From: Glandiceps talaboti
Lineage: Eukaryota > Hemichordata > Enteropneusta > Spengelidae
Reading direction: 5' to 3'
Length of the DNA: 64,000 nt
NCBI RefSeq assembly: GCF_964340395.1
Contig: NC_135554.1
Coordinates: 17,979,592-18,043,591 of the forward strand
The notes beneath the pieces were generated by a model. That model did no database searches. It was not told the DNA's origin and saw only the letters and a list, made by a program, of their open reading frames with translations. The position numbers and the translations under genes are program-made. How positions within the stretch are numbered: position 1 is the stretch's first letter; the number at the start of each line of letters is the position of its first letter. Of the stretch, positions 61,229 to 64,000 are shown piece after piece.

Positions 61229-61470
61229 GTATGTAGTTATGGGATGTGTGACTGCTTCATTTATTCAACAGTAGTTAGAGTATGTAGTTATGTGATGTGT
61301 GACTGCTTCATTTATTCAACAGTAGTTAGAGTATGTAGTTATGTGATGTGTGACTGCTTCATTTATTCAACAGTAGTTAGAGTATGTAGTTATGTGATGT
61401 GTGACTGCTCTACATGTATTCAACAGTAGTTAGAGTATGTAGTTATGGGATGTGTGACTGCTTCATTCAT
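61229..61470. repeat. 51-bp minisatellite, about 4.7 copies
   Basis: The unit GTATGTAGTTATGTGATGTG... repeats every 51 bp (starts 61229, 61280, 61331, 61382, 61433). Since 51 is a multiple of three, a 17-residue peptide repeat appears in one + frame. There is no sign that it is translated. Confidence 0.95.
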
Positions 61471-63020
61471 TTAACTCGAAAGAATAGGTATGAACAATTT
61501 AAGTCAGCCCAGAATCAGTCAAGGCTACTCCAGGTATGAGAAGTGTGGCTTAAGTCATGACTGGGTTTAAGTTGGGGTTAACTAAAGAATGTGAATGCAT
61601 TTAGGCCATGGATCTCTGTTCCCAGTTGATGACATAAATCTTGATGATTTCTCATCCATTACTTGTTGTGATTTATTAAAGTTGGGTGTAAGTCAGGTAG
61701 CACTTTCACAGGATCCAGTATGAATGTGGCTCAAAAAACAAACATCCGTTTTACAACTTAAAGGACTAATTTTCAATCCCAGATCAGTGTCTCGACATGT
61801 CCAACGTGTATCAAGCCAATTAACATTTTCACAAATTTAGTCCCCAAAATGCAACCAAGTTCAATAATACAGATTACTTTCCAGAATATAATACTGTAGT
61901 CCAACATTAGGAGATGAAAAATGTGTAATACTCTCTAAAATGTCAGTTCCGTAGGGATTCTATGAGCTCTTTGAGCATGTTACAAGGTCAACATCATCTA
62001 GCATAATGAACATCATCTTAATCTGACCCCCTATTTATATGCAGAGTAGGCCTTTTAAGTCTACTTAGAGTTAACTCTGGTTCCTGTAATGTGAACGTAG
62101 TAACTCTGGTCCCCATAATGTTAACGTAGTACATTTCAACTTAACAGACGCCAGACAGACATGAAATGTTGTCAAACAAGCCCAAATCCGATCCAGTGAT
62201 TGTATAGGATATCAGAACACGATTTTTGAACTCTGGTTATTTTACTAAACGTATATTGATATATAGGTTTGGAGAGGGGAAAAATTAGCACAATGATCTA
62301 AACAGAGATTTGATGTTTACTATAGGTGAAATTGTACACAGATGTATTGATTACCTGCCTGTAAACATCCTTTACGTACTCCAATACATTCTTTACTTAC
62401 AATAAACATGACCTTGATCCTTACCATAAGTGAAATGTACTTGGAAGTATTTATTACTGAAATGTAAACTTCCTTCTCTCTGTCTTCAACATTCTTCGGT
62501 CTGAAACCAAAGGGTAGTTGTTTCTTCTACAAGTGACTGATACAGTATATCTTTCATCTGGAGGTTGAGGGATTTATTGGTTGGTTGGTTTCACTAGTGG
62601 TTTCTGGAACAGGGGTTCATTTATCACGGATGGTGTATATAGGCTATGCCAAATAAATGTACACTTTAATCTCCTTATAGTGAACTCACTAAGAGGAATT
62701 GAAAAAAAAGGGGGTCTGTGTATGATGAAGTGTCCATTATAGTGAAACAAGTATCGTATATGAAATATAAGTTTGAAGGACATGAAAGGGTGTTTGTTGT
62801 AACAGAACAACCACTTTAAGTAACACTGATGACGTCAGAGTGACTCAGACAAAAGCTACGCATGTAGTCACTTTAAAAAACTAGATTCCAATAAGGTAAC
62901 TGTACTACTACCACTTCATAAATTGTAGTCAAGTATCAATTTCTGTTCTACCAAGTTAACGAAGTTTATTAAAACTAGATTACAGTGTTCTACTAAGACG
63001 TGTTCTTTCAAACTTTTCAG
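61471..63020. other. Non-coding DNA
   Basis: I see nothing supported here. Confidence 0.5.
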
Positions 63021-63109
63021 CTTCTCCAACCCAACATACTGTGAAGGAGACTCGTTCAGATAATTTAGGCCGTGCCAACACAACAAATAATTTAGGAATA
63101 TTGTTTCAG
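63021..63109 (+). CDS. Possible internal exon of an unknown + strand gene
   Basis: An acceptor AACTTTTCAG is followed by an 89-nt stretch open in one frame (SPTQHTVKETRSDNLGRANT then TNNLGILFQ) and a donor CAG/GTAATT. The phase (two bases then whole codons) would fit LSM4 exon 4 if that exon ends at 53422. The residues are unlike any LSM4 tail, though, so it could as well be another gene or chance. Confidence 0.25.
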
Positions 63110-63329
63110 GTAATTTAACTGTACTGATTTAAAATTTGAAAAAGATACTCTTTGGTGTTTTAAGGGCCAATCTGATTAAAATCTGTCTTTAGTTGACCTA
63201 ACGTATGATGTTCTGCTTTGCATAAGTAGTGTTTCTTGACCTGTGTGTGCTTGATTTCTGATTTTTCTAGCCATGATTTCCCTTATCTGAACTTCAGTAA
63301 CTGGTCATTTAAATAGTACCCCAAATCTT

Positions 63330-64000
<671 letters not shown>

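Noticed and set aside
61244-61429. 17-residue peptide repeat (CSYVMCDCFIYSTVVRV type)
   Set aside because: An artefact of a 51-bp minisatellite whose length happens to be a multiple of three.

Overview
This is nuclear DNA from an animal, most likely a marine invertebrate. The genes have introns with GT/AG borders, and the DNA is AT-rich with very many tetranucleotide microsatellites. There are also tRNA-derived SINEs, a LINE tail, many foldback (MITE-like) elements, and animal housekeeping genes. I cannot fix the phylum from the sequence alone. There are no prokaryotic operons, CRISPR arrays, rRNA genes or convincing tRNA genes.

Layout. Bases 1-800 hold the last exon of an unrecognised + strand gene. 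From 3.2 to 6.5 kb there is a large 35-bp minisatellite of about 92 copies. A long acidic, low-complexity, internally repetitive open frame lies on the - strand at 7.7-11.2 kb. Two tandem + strand paralogues (15.2-16.3 and 20.6-21.4 kb) share a glycine-rich membrane hairpin and an acidic C-terminal tail with a W-x-x-V motif. This is a candidate new membrane-anchored LIR (autophagy-receptor-like) family. A four-member tandem cluster lies at 23.9-30.1 kb. It encodes small proteins with a conserved N-terminal CGxC, an internal K-S-H and a late F-N-N-C. I infer a permuted papain-like (PPPDE/LRAT/NlpC-like) thiol-hydrolase fold. One copy looks intact, one is broken by repeat insertions, one has lost the cysteine, and one carries a frameshift.

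An intronless ZIP zinc transporter (ZIP1/2/3 type) lies at 32.6-33.6 kb, followed by a large foldback element. From 34.6 to 42.6 kb I see only non-coding DNA, including a LINE 3' end at 39.3 kb. A complete 13-exon OGFOD1 orthologue (prolyl hydroxylase of ribosomal protein uS12) runs on the - strand from 51,045 to 42,681. It shares a 452-bp divergent promoter with LSM4 on the + strand (from 51,498). LSM4 is visible through its Sm fold and the start of its RG-rich tail. The rest of the window (53.4-64 kb) is non-coding apart from one possible exon at 63.0 kb. It contains a hAT-like MITE, minisatellites and microsatellites.

How the genes fit together. OGFOD1 and LSM4 are a head-to-head housekeeping pair, in translation and mRNA decay/splicing respectively. 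The stretch from about 13 to 31 kb is different in character: small intronless lineage-specific genes, tandem duplication, decay and dense MITE insertion. This is the pattern of a rapidly evolving gene nursery, and both candidate new families lie there.
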